A stretch of 64,000 bases of DNA from an uncultured Collinsella sp. Its GTDB lineage: Bacteria > Actinomycetota > Coriobacteriia > Coriobacteriales > Coriobacteriaceae. Location of the stretch: NCBI GenBank assembly GCA_900541035.1, contig UQIN01000008.1, positions 30,207 to 94,206 on the forward strand, written 5' to 3'. This document shows, piece after piece, positions 35,059 to 44,139 of the stretch. Position numbers and translations under genes: made by a program. Below the pieces are notes generated by a model that had not been told where the DNA came from, made no database searches, and saw nothing but the letters and a program-made list of their open reading frames with translations. Each line of letters opens with the position of its first letter. The first letter of the stretch is position 1.

Positions 35059-35916
35059 ATGATCGATAGTAGCAAGAGCGCACTTTCCCTCATTAGTACC
35101 CATCAGGGATACAGCGAGTCCGAGCAGCGCATTGTCGACTATATATTGGAGCACCAGTCCGAGGCGCCACGTCTGACGGCCGCCCAACTTTCGCGTGCCG
35201 CTGCCACGTCCGAGGCGACCGTTTCGCGCTTCTGCCGCAAGCTGGGCTTTGGTAGCTTCCGCAGCTTTCAGTTTTCGTTGGCGAGGGATTTGGAAAGCCA
35301 GCGCAACGAGGGCCTGACCGACGAGGTCTCGCTCGACAATATGGAGCAGAGCCTCAAGAACATCCTGGCTGCCAAGGTGAGCGAGCTTAATGCGACCATC
35401 GACGGGATCGACCACGATACGCTGGCGGCCGTTGTGCACGCGTTAAAGAATGCAGGCGTTATTGAGTTTGCGGCCGTAGGCAACACCAACGCCGTCGCGC
35501 TCGACGCGACGTTCAAGTTCTCGCAGCTGGGCCTTCGTTGCATGGCAAGCACCATCAGCGAGACATCAATCGGCTTTGCGCTCACGTTGCGCCCGGGTGA
35601 CGTCATCGTGCTAATCTCAAACTCCGGCAAATCGCGCCGACTGAATCGCATGGCAAAAGCGGCTCGCAACTGCGGCGCAACCGTAGTCGTCATCAGCAGC
35701 GACAGTAAATCCCCGCTCGCGCGCCTGGCAGACTACACTTTTAACACCGTCAACCACGAAGCGCTGCTGACAACGGGCGACTTTGCGTTCTCTAAGATCA
35801 GCGCCACGATGATCATCGAAGTCATCTACAACTTCCTGCTGCCCGAGATTGAAGACGCTCGCGAGCATATCAGCTACTACGAGGAGCTCATCCAGCCGGA
35901 TAAGGTCGTTGAGTAA
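35059..35916 (+). CDS. RpiR-family transcriptional regulator (HTH plus SIS domain)
   Basis: 285 residues. N-terminal HTH_6 domain (about 5-80) with YSESEQRIVDYILEH and AATSEATVSRFCRKLGFGSFRSFQ; C-terminal SIS sugar-phosphate-binding domain (about 115-265) with VVLISNSGKSRRLNRMAKAA-like sequence. The ATG at 35059 is preferred to one 16 codons earlier because AGGAG precedes it and because a TATACT -10 (35005-35010) overlaps the earlier start. It is divergent from fruA and probably responds to a fructose phosphate. Confidence 0.92.
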   Translation: MIDSSKSALSLISTHQGYSESEQRIVDYILEHQSEAPRLTAAQLSRAAATSEATVSRFCRKLGFGSFRSFQFSLARDLESQRNEGLTDEVSLDNMEQSLKNILAAKVSELNATIDGIDHDTLAAVVHALKNAGVIEFAAVGNTNAVALDATFKFSQLGLRCMASTISETSIGFALTLRPGDVIVLISNSGKSRRLNRMAKAARNCGATVVVISSDSKSPLARLADYTFNTVNHEALLTTGDFAFSKISATMIIEVIYNFLLPEIEDAREHISYYEELIQPDKVVE

Positions 35917-35924
35917 AACGCGTA

Positions 35925-35957
35925 GTGGGACAAAAATTTCAGTCTATTTTGTCCCAC
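35925..35957. terminator. Hairpin between convergent rpiR and recN
   Basis: GTGGGACAAAA and TTTTGTCCCAC form perfect 11-base arms around an 11-base loop in the 59-base gap between convergent genes. It could terminate both ways, though T-runs are inside the stem. It resembles dispersed palindromes seen elsewhere in the window. Confidence 0.55.
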
Positions 35958-35975
35958 CAACACCGCTGATACGAC

Positions 35976-37604
35976 CTAACCTCGAGCTTCTTCGAGCATC
36001 TGCTTCGCGTGGGCCAAGCTTACCTCGGACTGATCGCCGCTCAACATGCGGGCGATCTCGGCAGTACGCGCTTCGCCGGTTACCTCATCCAAATGCGTCT
36101 GGGGAACATCGCCCGGTTCCTTGCTGACGACATAATGCTTGTCAGCCATGACGGCGACCTGCGCCAAGTGGGTTACGACAATCACCTGATGCGTAGCGGC
36201 GAGATCTGCCAGCACGCCCGCAAGCGCACGCGCCGTGGAGCCACCGACACCGGCATCGACCTCGTCAAACACCAGCGTATCGACACCGTCCGCGTTACCG
36301 AGGACAACCTTGCTTGCAAGCATGACGCGGCTGAGCTCGCCGCCCGACGCAATGCGGCGCAGGGGACGTGGCGTCAAGCCGGCACCGCTGCGGTATAGCA
36401 GCTCGTAGCTCGAAGGACCAACGGGCGTCCACTCAGCACGGGGAAGATCGCGCGACTCCCAGACGAGCTCGGCACTACCCATCTCCAAGCGCGCCATCTG
36501 GCGGCCAACCTCGTGGCAGAAGCGCGGGGCCGCCGTATTGCGTGCGCGCTTAAGTGCCTTGGCAGCGGCAAACAACTCGCGCTCGGCGCTCCCGAGTGCC
36601 TCACGCGCCTTTTTGATCTGCTCATCGCCATCATCGACCAGGGACAGCAGCTCTTGCGAGCGATCGCGCATGGCAAAAACATCGTCCATGGTGGGACCCC
36701 ACTGACGCAACAGGCCCTTGAGGTCGGAATATCGCTCACGCATGCGTGCGAGCTCGCGCGGGTCGAAGGCGACGCCATCGCGATAGGTACGAAGCTCGTT
36801 CGCGCAATCCTCAAGGGAGATACAGGCATCCGAAAGCGCATCGGCAATGTCGCCCAGTTTGCGATCGACGGTAGCCATTCGGGAAAGTTCTGCCACGGCG
36901 CTGTTCACGGCGTCGAGCGCTCCCCCTTCGGAGGCAAGCGATGCATGGGCATCGTTAGCTGTGGCAACCAGTACCTCGGCATGTTCGGAGCGCGGCAGCA
37001 GTTCCTCGAGTTCCTCATACTCGCCCGGTTTGGGGTCGACCTCGCCGATGCGCTCGAGCGCAAAGCGCGCCTCCTCGACGCGGCTCCCCTGCGCACGCGA
37101 GGCCTCTTCGACACGTCGAACCTCCTTAGCGGCCGCGCGCGAGGCTTTAAAGCAAGCACGGTAGTGCTCGAGCGACTCGAGTGCAGGGCGCCCTGCCCAG
37201 GCATCGACCATCGCAACGTGATGTGCCGAATCGAGCAAGCGCTGGTGCTCGTGTTGGCCGCACAGATCCATCATCACGCCGACGCGCTCCGAAAGCTCGC
37301 GCACACTGGCGATACTGCCGTCAATCTTGACGCGGCTGCGGCCCTCGGCGGAAAGGCTGCGCTGGACCGTGAAGCCTTCCGTGTCGTGCGGGCCGTCAAA
37401 CAGGCGCGCCTCGACACTCGCCAGCGCCTCGCCCTCGCGCACCGTCGACGAATCCGCGCGCTCACCCAAAATAAGCTTGAGGGCCGAGAGCAGCGCGGTC
37501 TTGCCGGCGCCGGTCTCGCCGGTCAGGACAGTCAGGCCGGCACTCGGCACCAGCGTCGCCTCGCGAATGAGTGCAATGTTAGAAACCTGCAGCTCATCGA
37601 TCAT
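35976..37604 (-). CDS. recN: DNA repair protein RecN
   Basis: SMC-like ATPase acting at double-strand breaks. The 542-residue protein has Walker A TGETGAGKTALLSALKLILG near residue 30, the motif DLCGQHEHQRLLD near 113, a coiled-coil middle, the signature-like IASGGELSRVMLASK and Walker B DTLVFDEVDAGVGGSTA. The ATG at 37604 overlaps nadK by 11 bases. Length is typical. Confidence 0.96.
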   Translation of the reverse strand: MIDELQVSNIALIREATLVPSAGLTVLTGETGAGKTALLSALKLILGERADSSTVREGEALASVEARLFDGPHDTEGFTVQRSLSAEGRSRVKIDGSIASVRELSERVGVMMDLCGQHEHQRLLDSAHHVAMVDAWAGRPALESLEHYRACFKASRAAAKEVRRVEEASRAQGSRVEEARFALERIGEVDPKPGEYEELEELLPRSEHAEVLVATANDAHASLASEGGALDAVNSAVAELSRMATVDRKLGDIADALSDACISLEDCANELRTYRDGVAFDPRELARMRERYSDLKGLLRQWGPTMDDVFAMRDRSQELLSLVDDGDEQIKKAREALGSAERELFAAAKALKRARNTAAPRFCHEVGRQMARLEMGSAELVWESRDLPRAEWTPVGPSSYELLYRSGAGLTPRPLRRIASGGELSRVMLASKVVLGNADGVDTLVFDEVDAGVGGSTARALAGVLADLAATHQVIVVTHLAQVAVMADKHYVVSKEPGDVPQTHLDEVTGEARTAEIARMLSGDQSEVSLAHAKQMLEEARG

Positions 37605-38454
37605 GGCGGACTCCGTAGAATACGCGGCTCACCGAGTTGTAAAAACTCTCGGGGCCGTAGTCGAGCAGCAGCACATCGCCGGGGCCTCGGCGCACGGCCA
37701 CGCTCTCGACCGTGCCGTCGCAGGTAATAAACTGTCCATCGATAGCGATCGCCGGAACGCTCGGACGGTCATCAGACATAAAGATTTCGACGACATCGCT
37801 CGGCGAAGTCAAGAAAGCGCGAGCTTGAATGGTGTGCGGCGCAATGGGTACGCAGACCATGCCCGTATAGTCAGGGCTCACGATGGGGCCACCGGCGCTG
37901 AGCGCGTAACCCGTAGAACCAGTCGCCGTCGAAACGACGACACCGTCACCGCGTAGGCGGTCGATATGGTGACCGGACACCGTGATGTCAAACTCGACCA
38001 TATCGGACAGCGGACCGCGGGTAAGCGCCATGTCGTTGAGGGCGAAGGTGCGCACGACATCCTTCGTACCGTCTTCGCGCACGGACACGATATCCGCGGC
38101 GATGGTGGCGCGACGGCTCACGTGCAGCTCGCCGGAAAGGGCGTCGCTCACGACCTTAAGAATGTCGCGCTCCTCGGGGCTCGCAGCAGTTAAAAAGCCC
38201 AGGTGACCATAGGAAAGACCGAGGATAGGAATCTCGCGATGGTTGAGGATGCGGGCAGCGCGCAGCAACGTACCGTCGCCGCCGAGCGTAATGACCAAAT
38301 CAGAGCCGTCAATATCAGGCGTGCTCTGAATCTTCGATCGCTGGTCGGCAGCCCATGCGACCTCATAGCCCTGGCGCGTCAGCCAAAGCTCGAGCATCAG
38401 GCCGCTCTCGACCGCCTCTTGCTTGTAGTAATTGGGAACCAGAAAGACCTTCAT
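37594..38454 (-). CDS. nadK: NAD kinase
   Basis: Makes NADP from NAD and ATP or polyphosphate. 286 residues with the catalytic GGDGTLLRAAR near residue 59, SYGHLGFLT, and GSTGYALSAGGPIV near 175. It sits in the common tlyA-nadK-recN arrangement with short overlaps on both sides (ATGA with tlyA). Confidence 0.97.
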   Translation of the reverse strand: MKVFLVPNYYKQEAVESGLMLELWLTRQGYEVAWAADQRSKIQSTPDIDGSDLVITLGGDGTLLRAARILNHREIPILGLSYGHLGFLTAASPEERDILKVVSDALSGELHVSRRATIAADIVSVREDGTKDVVRTFALNDMALTRGPLSDMVEFDITVSGHHIDRLRGDGVVVSTATGSTGYALSAGGPIVSPDYTGMVCVPIAPHTIQARAFLTSPSDVVEIFMSDDRPSVPAIAIDGQFITCDGTVESVAVRRGPGDVLLLDYGPESFYNSVSRVFYGVRHDR

Positions 38455-39263
38455 AGCGTTGCAGCTTTCTCGCTCAAAACCGATACCTGGGATTGCAGCT
38501 CATCTTGCGAGCGGTCACCGGGGTCAAACCTCGTGCCGTACAGGAAAAACTCAACGTTTCCCTTGGCACCATGAATGGGCGACACGCACACATCGACCGG
38601 GAACAGGCCCTTGGCAGCAAAGAGTTCAACTGCCGCAACGAGTGTATCGCGGCGCACGGCGGGATCGGTCACAATGCCGCCCTCGCCCACCAGCGCCGCC
38701 GGAGCCTCAAACTGCGGCTTTACGAGCGTGCAGAATGCACCCGTAGGCGCCAGGCACGCCAGCACCGCATCGATAATGTTCGCGATGCTGGTAAACGAGA
38801 CATCACACACTGCCAGGTCGATGGCGCCGGCATAGCCAAGCTCAGGCAGCTGCGTCACGTTTGTGCGCTCATGCAGCGACACGCGATCGTCCTGACGTAA
38901 CGACCAATCGAACTGGGCGCGACCAACGTCCACCGAGACAACGGTCGCAGCTCCGCGCTTGAGCAGGCAATCGGTAAAGCCACCGGTAGAGCAGCCCACA
39001 TCCAGACAGGCAAGGCCCGTCGGATTGATGCCAAACGCATCAAGCGCGCCTTCGAGCTTAAGACCGCCGCGGCCAACATAGGGAATGCGCCCCTTAACGT
39101 GCAGCGGCAGGCCCGGGATTACCTTAAGGCCCGGCGAAGTCAAACGCTCGCCCCCACTCGAGACCAAGCCCGCCATAAGAGTGCGAAGGGCATCCGCGCG
39201 ATCGGCGCAGATGCCCTGTGAAATCAGTTCGTCATCAAGACGCACGCGTTTCATGAATGCCAT
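38451..39263 (-). CDS. tlyA: TlyA-family rRNA 2'-O-methyltransferase
   Basis: 270 residues: an N-terminal S4 RNA-binding domain (about 1-65) with RLDDELISQG and a FtsJ-type methyltransferase domain with LDVGCSTGGFTDCLL near residue 87 and LVKPQFEAP. In Mycobacterium TlyA methylates 16S and 23S rRNA and affects capreomycin sensitivity. Start choice is uncertain: TTG 39266, ATG 39263 and ATG 39254 (MKRVRLDDEL) are in frame and none has a strong ribosome site. Confidence 0.93.
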   Translation of the reverse strand: MAFMKRVRLDDELISQGICADRADALRTLMAGLVSSGGERLTSPGLKVIPGLPLHVKGRIPYVGRGGLKLEGALDAFGINPTGLACLDVGCSTGGFTDCLLKRGAATVVSVDVGRAQFDWSLRQDDRVSLHERTNVTQLPELGYAGAIDLAVCDVSFTSIANIIDAVLACLAPTGAFCTLVKPQFEAPAALVGEGGIVTDPAVRRDTLVAAVELFAAKGLFPVDVCVSPIHGAKGNVEFFLYGTRFDPGDRSQDELQSQVSVLSEKAATL

Positions 39264-39289
39264 CAACCATTCGTATCCGGAGATGCGGC

Positions 39290-39529
39290 CTAGCTATCCT
39301 GGGATTCGTTTGCCGCATCCTCATCGTATTCCTGCTCGAGCTTGTCGGCCTCACGCGGTGTCAACTCAAACTTGTCGACCATATCGACCGCGCGGGAGCC
39401 CAGCTCAATCGCTTCGTCAAACAAATCGAGCGAACGCTCCAAGGAGGTATCCTTGGAGCGAACGGTAACGATGATCTGATCCAGACGGTCCGAGATCTCG
39501 TCGAAGTTGCGGACGGAACCCTCTGGCAT
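39290..39529 (-). CDS. xseB: Exodeoxyribonuclease VII small subunit
   Basis: 79 residues, helical, with the XseB pattern NFDEISDRLDQIIVTV and LERSLDLFDEAIELG. The large subunit gene xseA is not beside it, unlike in many genomes. The start is two bases after the nusB stop. Confidence 0.88.
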   Translation of the reverse strand: MPEGSVRNFDEISDRLDQIIVTVRSKDTSLERSLDLFDEAIELGSRAVDMVDKFELTPREADKLEQEYDEDAANESQDS

Positions 39530-39531
39530 GG

Positions 39532-40116
39532 CTACTCCTCGACGGAGTCGATGTCAGCCTCGGCGGCGTCCGAATCCTCGGCCAGCACGCCAGCCTCAGC
39601 CTGGGCAACCGCAACCTTGGCGGCAGCCTCGGCGGCCTGGGCCTCCTCGCGGGCACGGTCCTCGGCCAGCAGCTCTTGGTACAGGTCCTCGCCCGGCAGC
39701 TCCTCGCTGCGAGCGATCTTGCCCAGCACGCCGTTGACGAACGACGCAGACTGGTCGGTGCCATAGGCCTTGGCAAGCTCGACGGCCTCGTTGATCACGA
39801 TGGCGTCCGAAACCTCCTCGTCGGTGAGGAAACGCATCTCGTAAACGGCGATACGAAGCAGATTGCGATCGGCGCCGGGCATGCGCATAAGATCCCAGTT
39901 CTTGGCAACGGAGCGCAGGGCGCAGTCGATGCGGTCGATATGCTCGTAAGCACCACGGCACAGCTCCAGCGCATAGGGGTCGAGGGGACCCTTCGAGATC
40001 AGGAAATCGCCCTCGAGGACGCGCTCGAGCGGGCTGTCCGTGGCCTCGGCCTGGAACAGCAGCTGCAGCGCCTGACTGCGGGCAAGCGTACGCCCGCGAT
40101 AAACCTTAAGACTCAA
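39532..40116 (-). CDS. nusB: Transcription antitermination protein NusB
   Basis: 194 residues. The NusB core (about 8-140) has RSQALQLLFQAEATD, NLLRIAVYEMRF and the ending INEAVELAKAYGTDQSASFVNGVL. The last ~50 residues are an Ala/Glu-rich acidic tail not found in most NusB proteins. The start is TTG, six bases after AAGGAG, which lies across the end of the preceding Asp23-family gene. NusB binds boxA RNA for rRNA antitermination. Confidence 0.94.
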   Translation of the reverse strand: MSLKVYRGRTLARSQALQLLFQAEATDSPLERVLEGDFLISKGPLDPYALELCRGAYEHIDRIDCALRSVAKNWDLMRMPGADRNLLRIAVYEMRFLTDEEVSDAIVINEAVELAKAYGTDQSASFVNGVLGKIARSEELPGEDLYQELLAEDRAREEAQAAEAAAKVAVAQAEAGVLAEDSDAAEADIDSVEE

Positions 40117-40119
40117 AGG

Positions 40120-40482
40120 TTACTCCTTGGGGAAAACGAGGCCGTCGATGCAAACGTCAACGCGCTCGACCTCGACGCCAACCTGGGCATCGATGGCGGC
40201 GACCACGGCGGCGCGAACGGCCTCGGCGAGTTTCTTGAACGGATAGCCAAAGAACACCACGACACGCACGGTGAGTGCGAGCTTGTCGCCGACGACCTCG
40301 GCCTCGACCGCCGGCTCGGAAGCCGGGGCCTTGGACGAGAGCATCATGGAGACAAGGTTGGTGGCAAGGTCCTTGACGCCAACGGAGGCGATGCCCTCGA
40401 CATCGGACACAGCGCGCGAGACGATGGCGGTCAGAACATCGGGCGAAATGCCGATGCCGTCAATCTTGATTTCCTGGGGCAT
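40120..40482 (-). CDS. Asp23/Gls24-family envelope stress protein
   Basis: 120 residues, with ISPDVLTAIVSRAVSDVEGI near the start and VRVVVFFGYPFKKLAEAVRAAV in the second half, the hallmark of the Asp23/Gls24 family. Members are linked to cell-envelope homeostasis, often near nusB as here. Strong AGGAGG before the ATG. Confidence 0.92.
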   Translation of the reverse strand: MPQEIKIDGIGISPDVLTAIVSRAVSDVEGIASVGVKDLATNLVSMMLSSKAPASEPAVEAEVVGDKLALTVRVVVFFGYPFKKLAEAVRAAVVAAIDAQVGVEVERVDVCIDGLVFPKE

Positions 40483-40506
40483 GAGTCCTCCTAGAAGATT
40501 TGGTTG

Positions 40507-41070
40507 CTAGACGCGGGAGACGAACTTGCCGTCGCGGGTGTCAACCTTGATGACCTCGCCCTCGTTGAGGTACATGGGGACCTGGATGACAGCGCCGGTG
40601 TCGATCGTGGCCGGCTTGGTGGAACCCTGGACGGTGTCGCCCTTAAAGCCCGGGTCGGTCTGGACGATGGTGGTCTCGATGAACATCGGCGGGGTCACGC
40701 CCATGAGCTCATCGTCGGCGAAGAGCAGCTGGCAGATGTCGTTCTCGCGCAGCCACTTGGAGTTCTCGCCCACCATGTCCTCGGGAACGGGAACCTGCTC
40801 ATAGGACTCGTTGTCCATGAAGATGTAGTCGGTGCCATCGTTGTAGAGGTACTGGAACTCACGGGTGGTGAGCATGACGCTCTCGAACTTAGTGCCGGCG
40901 TTGCAGGTGTTCTCGACGACGCGGCCGCTCTTGATGTCGCGTGTCTTGTAGCGCACAAACGCGCCGCCCTTGCCCGGCTTGACATGCTGGAACTCGACGA
41001 TGGTGTAGACCTTGTCCTTGATGCGGAGACCGAGGCCGTTCTTGAAGTCGGCGGTAGAAATGGTAGGCAT
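40507..41070 (-). CDS. efp: Elongation factor P
   Basis: 187 residues in three beta domains: MPTISTADFKNGLGL, then KPGKGGAFVR with the tip lysine, FMDNESYEQVPVP, and the C-terminal GDTVQGSTKPATI and VPMYLNEGEVIKVDTRDGKFVSRV. Relieves polyproline stalling. The start at 41070 matches the family; upstream codons are leader. Confidence 0.97.
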   Translation of the reverse strand: MPTISTADFKNGLGLRIKDKVYTIVEFQHVKPGKGGAFVRYKTRDIKSGRVVENTCNAGTKFESVMLTTREFQYLYNDGTDYIFMDNESYEQVPVPEDMVGENSKWLRENDICQLLFADDELMGVTPPMFIETTIVQTDPGFKGDTVQGSTKPATIDTGAVIQVPMYLNEGEVIKVDTRDGKFVSRV

Positions 41071-41174
41071 AGCGACCTTTCTTGTTATGGGCAGAACGCA
41101 CAAGCGTCCAAATTACATACGATAAAAATTATACACTTGCAGACCGCGCCTGCGGCGAGCGCATAAAAAGAGAA

Positions 41175-41208
41175 CGCGGGGCGCCCGAATTGCTCCGGAC
41201 GCCCCGCC
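41175..41208 (-). terminator. Terminator after the Xaa-Pro peptidase gene
   Basis: Minus strand GCGGGGCGTCCGG / CGGGCGCCCCGC hairpin, followed by a GTTCTCTTTTTATG tail. It lies between the peptidase stop and efp. Confidence 0.8.
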
Positions 41209-41228
41209 CAGAAATCTATCGAAATGGG

Positions 41229-42359
41229 CTAGCAGTCGATGACGTGCAGGTCGTGCGGGGTCTTGGTGAAGGGCTCGTAGCCGTTCTCGGTGACGACACC
41301 GTAGTCCTCCAGGCGCACGCCGCCCACACCGGGCAGGTAGACGCCGGGCTCCATGGTGACAACCGAGCCGATCTCGATGGTGTTCTTGCTGCGGTTGAAG
41401 TTGGGCAGCTCGTGGATGTCGATGCCCACGCCGTGGCCCAGGCCATGGTTGTAGTAATCGCCATAGCCGGCATCGCCGATGATCTTCTTGGAAAGCTTGA
41501 AAATGTCGTTGCCCTCGACGCCCGGATGGATGGCGGCGACGCACTCCTCGTGCGTACGGCGCACGAGCGCATACAGGTCGAGCTGTTCCTGCGTGGGCTC
41601 GCCCATCACGACGGTGCGCGTCATATCGGAACGATAATCGCAGTAGCCCGCGCCGTAATCCATGAGGACAAAGTCGCCCTTCTCGATCACGCGGTCGCTC
41701 GGCACGGCATGCGGGTTGGCGGTGTTGGGACCGCTCGCTACGATGGAGCCGAAGGCAAGGCTGTCAGCGCCGTTGGCGAACATAAAGTTCTCGAGCTCGT
41801 TGCGAACCTGCTTCTCGGTCATACCGGGCTTAATAAAGCCGAGCATGTGCTGGAAGGCGGCGTCAGTGATCGACTGTGCATGGCGCATGAGCTCGATCTC
41901 CTCGGCATCCTTGATGGCGCGCATCTTGCGGATGTCGTCATGCATCAGCGGCAACATGCAGGCGACGGAACGGTCCTCCAGGCCGCGCTGAATACCCTGG
42001 TAGAAATTAATCTGCATATCGTCCTCGACAGCGCAGACGCGGCATTTGTTGGCCGCGATCTTGCCGGCGACCCAACCGGGGATGGTGCCCTCATCCATGT
42101 CGTAGACCCAGGGGCTGCCGGCTGGCGTGTTCTCCTCAAAGCTGTTGAGGTAGCGCGAGTCGGTGTGGAACAGGCACTGGTCGGCCGTAATAAACGCAGC
42201 GTGCGGGAACTCGAAGGTGTAGTCGAAGACGCCCTTCACGCCCGTAAGCCAACGAAGGTTGGCCTCGTCGCGCACCACGATGGCGTCGTAGCCACGCTCG
42301 ACCATCAGGGCACGGACACGCTCGATACGACCGGCAGGACCGGCAGCAAACTCAGACAT
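41229..42359 (-). CDS. Xaa-Pro aminopeptidase (M24 family)
   Basis: 376 residues with a creatinase-like N-terminal domain and a pita-bread catalytic domain. Metal ligands appear in FVLMDYGAGYCDYRSDMTRT (two Asp), HGLGHGVGIDIHE (His), VVTMEPGVYLPG (Glu) and GVRLEDYG (Glu). Releases N-terminal residues before proline, PepP/PepQ type. Directly upstream of efp, whose role concerns proline too, though this neighbour pair is widespread. Confidence 0.94.
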   Translation of the reverse strand: MSEFAAGPAGRIERVRALMVERGYDAIVVRDEANLRWLTGVKGVFDYTFEFPHAAFITADQCLFHTDSRYLNSFEENTPAGSPWVYDMDEGTIPGWVAGKIAANKCRVCAVEDDMQINFYQGIQRGLEDRSVACMLPLMHDDIRKMRAIKDAEEIELMRHAQSITDAAFQHMLGFIKPGMTEKQVRNELENFMFANGADSLAFGSIVASGPNTANPHAVPSDRVIEKGDFVLMDYGAGYCDYRSDMTRTVVMGEPTQEQLDLYALVRRTHEECVAAIHPGVEGNDIFKLSKKIIGDAGYGDYYNHGLGHGVGIDIHELPNFNRSKNTIEIGSVVTMEPGVYLPGVGGVRLEDYGVVTENGYEPFTKTPHDLHVIDC

Positions 42360-42491
42360 GCAGATTCCTTTCTTGTTGTCTCAATATAGACGGGACGGGT
42401 CTCAACCGAACGACGGAATCGCATGCGATCCGCAACCGATTGAAAACCCGCCCCTCAACATGATACGAAAGACGATGGAAGTCAATAAATC

Positions 42492-43601
42492 TTAGAGAAG
42501 TTCTTTACGAGAAGCCAAGTAGGCGTGAGCATGGCGCTCAAGAACCTCGTCCTCGACGCTCGTTAGGCGAATGGCGCCGAGCGCCGCGGGCAGCGGCAGC
42601 ATGCTGCGGTTCGAGCGGACAAACTGCTGTCTGCGGAACTCCTCGATATATGCGGCAGGCTCCAAGTCGAAGGCAAGCTCCTCGATGCCAAAGTCCTCCA
42701 GGCAGTCATCGAGATCAAACACATAGTCGATATCGAAGTCGCAGGCATCGTGTGCTAGGCGCGCCTCAAAGCGCATGCCCTCGGACAACAGCTGGTAGGC
42801 AGGGACCTGCGAAGCGGCATCGCCCAAGCAAGCGCGCAGGGTGCGCTCCCCCGTCTTGCCAAAATCGAGCGCATGGCGAGCGCTCGGGTTCGTGGCCGTC
42901 AGCACGTCCTTGCGGGCAGTCTGAGACCATTGAACGGCATTGACGAGTGCGACCTCCTCGCCCGCGAGAATCTCGGGGACGGTCTCAGTAAACTGATTCC
43001 AGCGGGACTTGCTGCTCGAAAGCATGGTGCCAACAAGTACCGCATAGCCGAACTTGAGGTCCTCGGGTTCCGCCTCGCGAACAAGGTCGAGGTCACACAC
43101 AACCAAGCCCGGTTCGGGACGGAACGCGATAGCGGGAAGCGCATTGGCCAACGAGGCGACGAGCGGCTTCATGGTCGTCGCGACCGTGAGCATGGCGTCG
43201 AAGGTCGTCGGCAGCAGCGCGCACTCGGTTCGGCCACACCACTGGTTGGCGCACCAGCCAACAACCGAACAGGTTGCGGCATCGCCAACAGCGACAACCA
43301 GATCGTCGCAGGTGATGCGGTTGGCAGACAGGGCGCCAAAGATAGCATCGGCGTCGGCCAGCGTGGCACCAGCAGGCGAAACCTCGAGGACGAGCAGCGA
43401 CACGGCAAAACCGGCGTCGACCAGCGCATGCTCGACGACCTCACCAAAACGCTCGGATGTGGCGTCGTTCCAAACCACCATCGCGCGCTTAGGCTTGCCC
43501 ACGGCCGAGGCAAACATGCGCGGCAGCTCATCGAACGCGCCCAATCCGACGCGGACATCGACACTGCGGTTTTGGAAATTGATCAGTTGACGGCGAATCA
43601 T
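42492..43601 (-). CDS. 3-dehydroquinate synthase-like protein, divergent AroB
   Basis: 369 residues, following aroK with an ATGA overlap as aroB does in many genomes. Traces of AroB are present: LVVAVGDAAT for GGGVVGD, ALLPTTFDAMLTV for IPTTLLAQVDSS, EPEDLKFGYAVL for AEVIKYGLI. But LDFGKTGERTL stands where AroB has LNFGHTFGHAIE, and no histidine follows in the LHGEAVAIGM position, so two of the three metal ligands appear missing. It may be inactive or have changed function. Codon use matches its neighbours. Confidence 0.72.
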   Translation of the reverse strand: MIRRQLINFQNRSVDVRVGLGAFDELPRMFASAVGKPKRAMVVWNDATSERFGEVVEHALVDAGFAVSLLVLEVSPAGATLADADAIFGALSANRITCDDLVVAVGDAATCSVVGWCANQWCGRTECALLPTTFDAMLTVATTMKPLVASLANALPAIAFRPEPGLVVCDLDLVREAEPEDLKFGYAVLVGTMLSSSKSRWNQFTETVPEILAGEEVALVNAVQWSQTARKDVLTATNPSARHALDFGKTGERTLRACLGDAASQVPAYQLLSEGMRFEARLAHDACDFDIDYVFDLDDCLEDFGIEELAFDLEPAAYIEEFRRQQFVRSNRSMLPLPAALGAIRLTSVEDEVLERHAHAYLASRKELL

Positions 43602-44131
43602 AGCAGTCCACGCTCCAAAAGCATCTCGGCACAAAGGTAGGAAACGTCCTCGAAGGACTTGTTGCGAATATCAAGGGTAATATCGGCGGCCTGGCGATAC
43701 AGCGGACGACGATGCTCAAACAGGCGCGCGGCATGCTCGGGCGAACGGAAATCGGGGCGCGTGTCGGACCGACGAATCTGGCGAATCGAATCCTCGAAGT
43801 CGCCCTCGAGGTACACGCACGTACCCATTTCGTGCATCAGCTCAATATTCACCGGCGTCTCGACGATACCGCCCCCGCACGAAACCAACAGGCTGCGCTC
43901 GCTTTGGAGCGAACGGAGCGCCGAGGTCTCGAGCTCGCGAAAACGATCCTCGCCCTCGGTCTCAAAAATCTCGGTTACCGACTTGCCGCAACGGCGCACG
44001 ACCAGGCGGTCGGTATCGATAAAACGCCGCTTGAACATAGTGCCGACGTTGCGCGCAAGCGTCGATTTGCCCGCGCCCAAAAAGCCGATAAAGAAGATAT
44101 GGTCGCAGCCGTGTTTGATGTGCTGAGACAT
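43598..44131 (-). CDS. aroK: Shikimate kinase
   Basis: 177 residues. Walker A FLGAGKSTLARNVG near residue 17, FIDTDRLVVRRCGKSV, the VSCGGGIVE motif near 80, and the lid arginines in RRSDTRPDF. Phosphorylates shikimate at O3. No other shikimate gene than the AroB-like one is in the window. Confidence 0.95.
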   Translation of the reverse strand: MSQHIKHGCDHIFFIGFLGAGKSTLARNVGTMFKRRFIDTDRLVVRRCGKSVTEIFETEGEDRFRELETSALRSLQSERSLLVSCGGGIVETPVNIELMHEMGTCVYLEGDFEDSIRQIRRSDTRPDFRSPEHAARLFEHRRPLYRQAADITLDIRNKSFEDVSYLCAEMLLERGLL

Positions 44132-44139
44132 GGCGAAGC

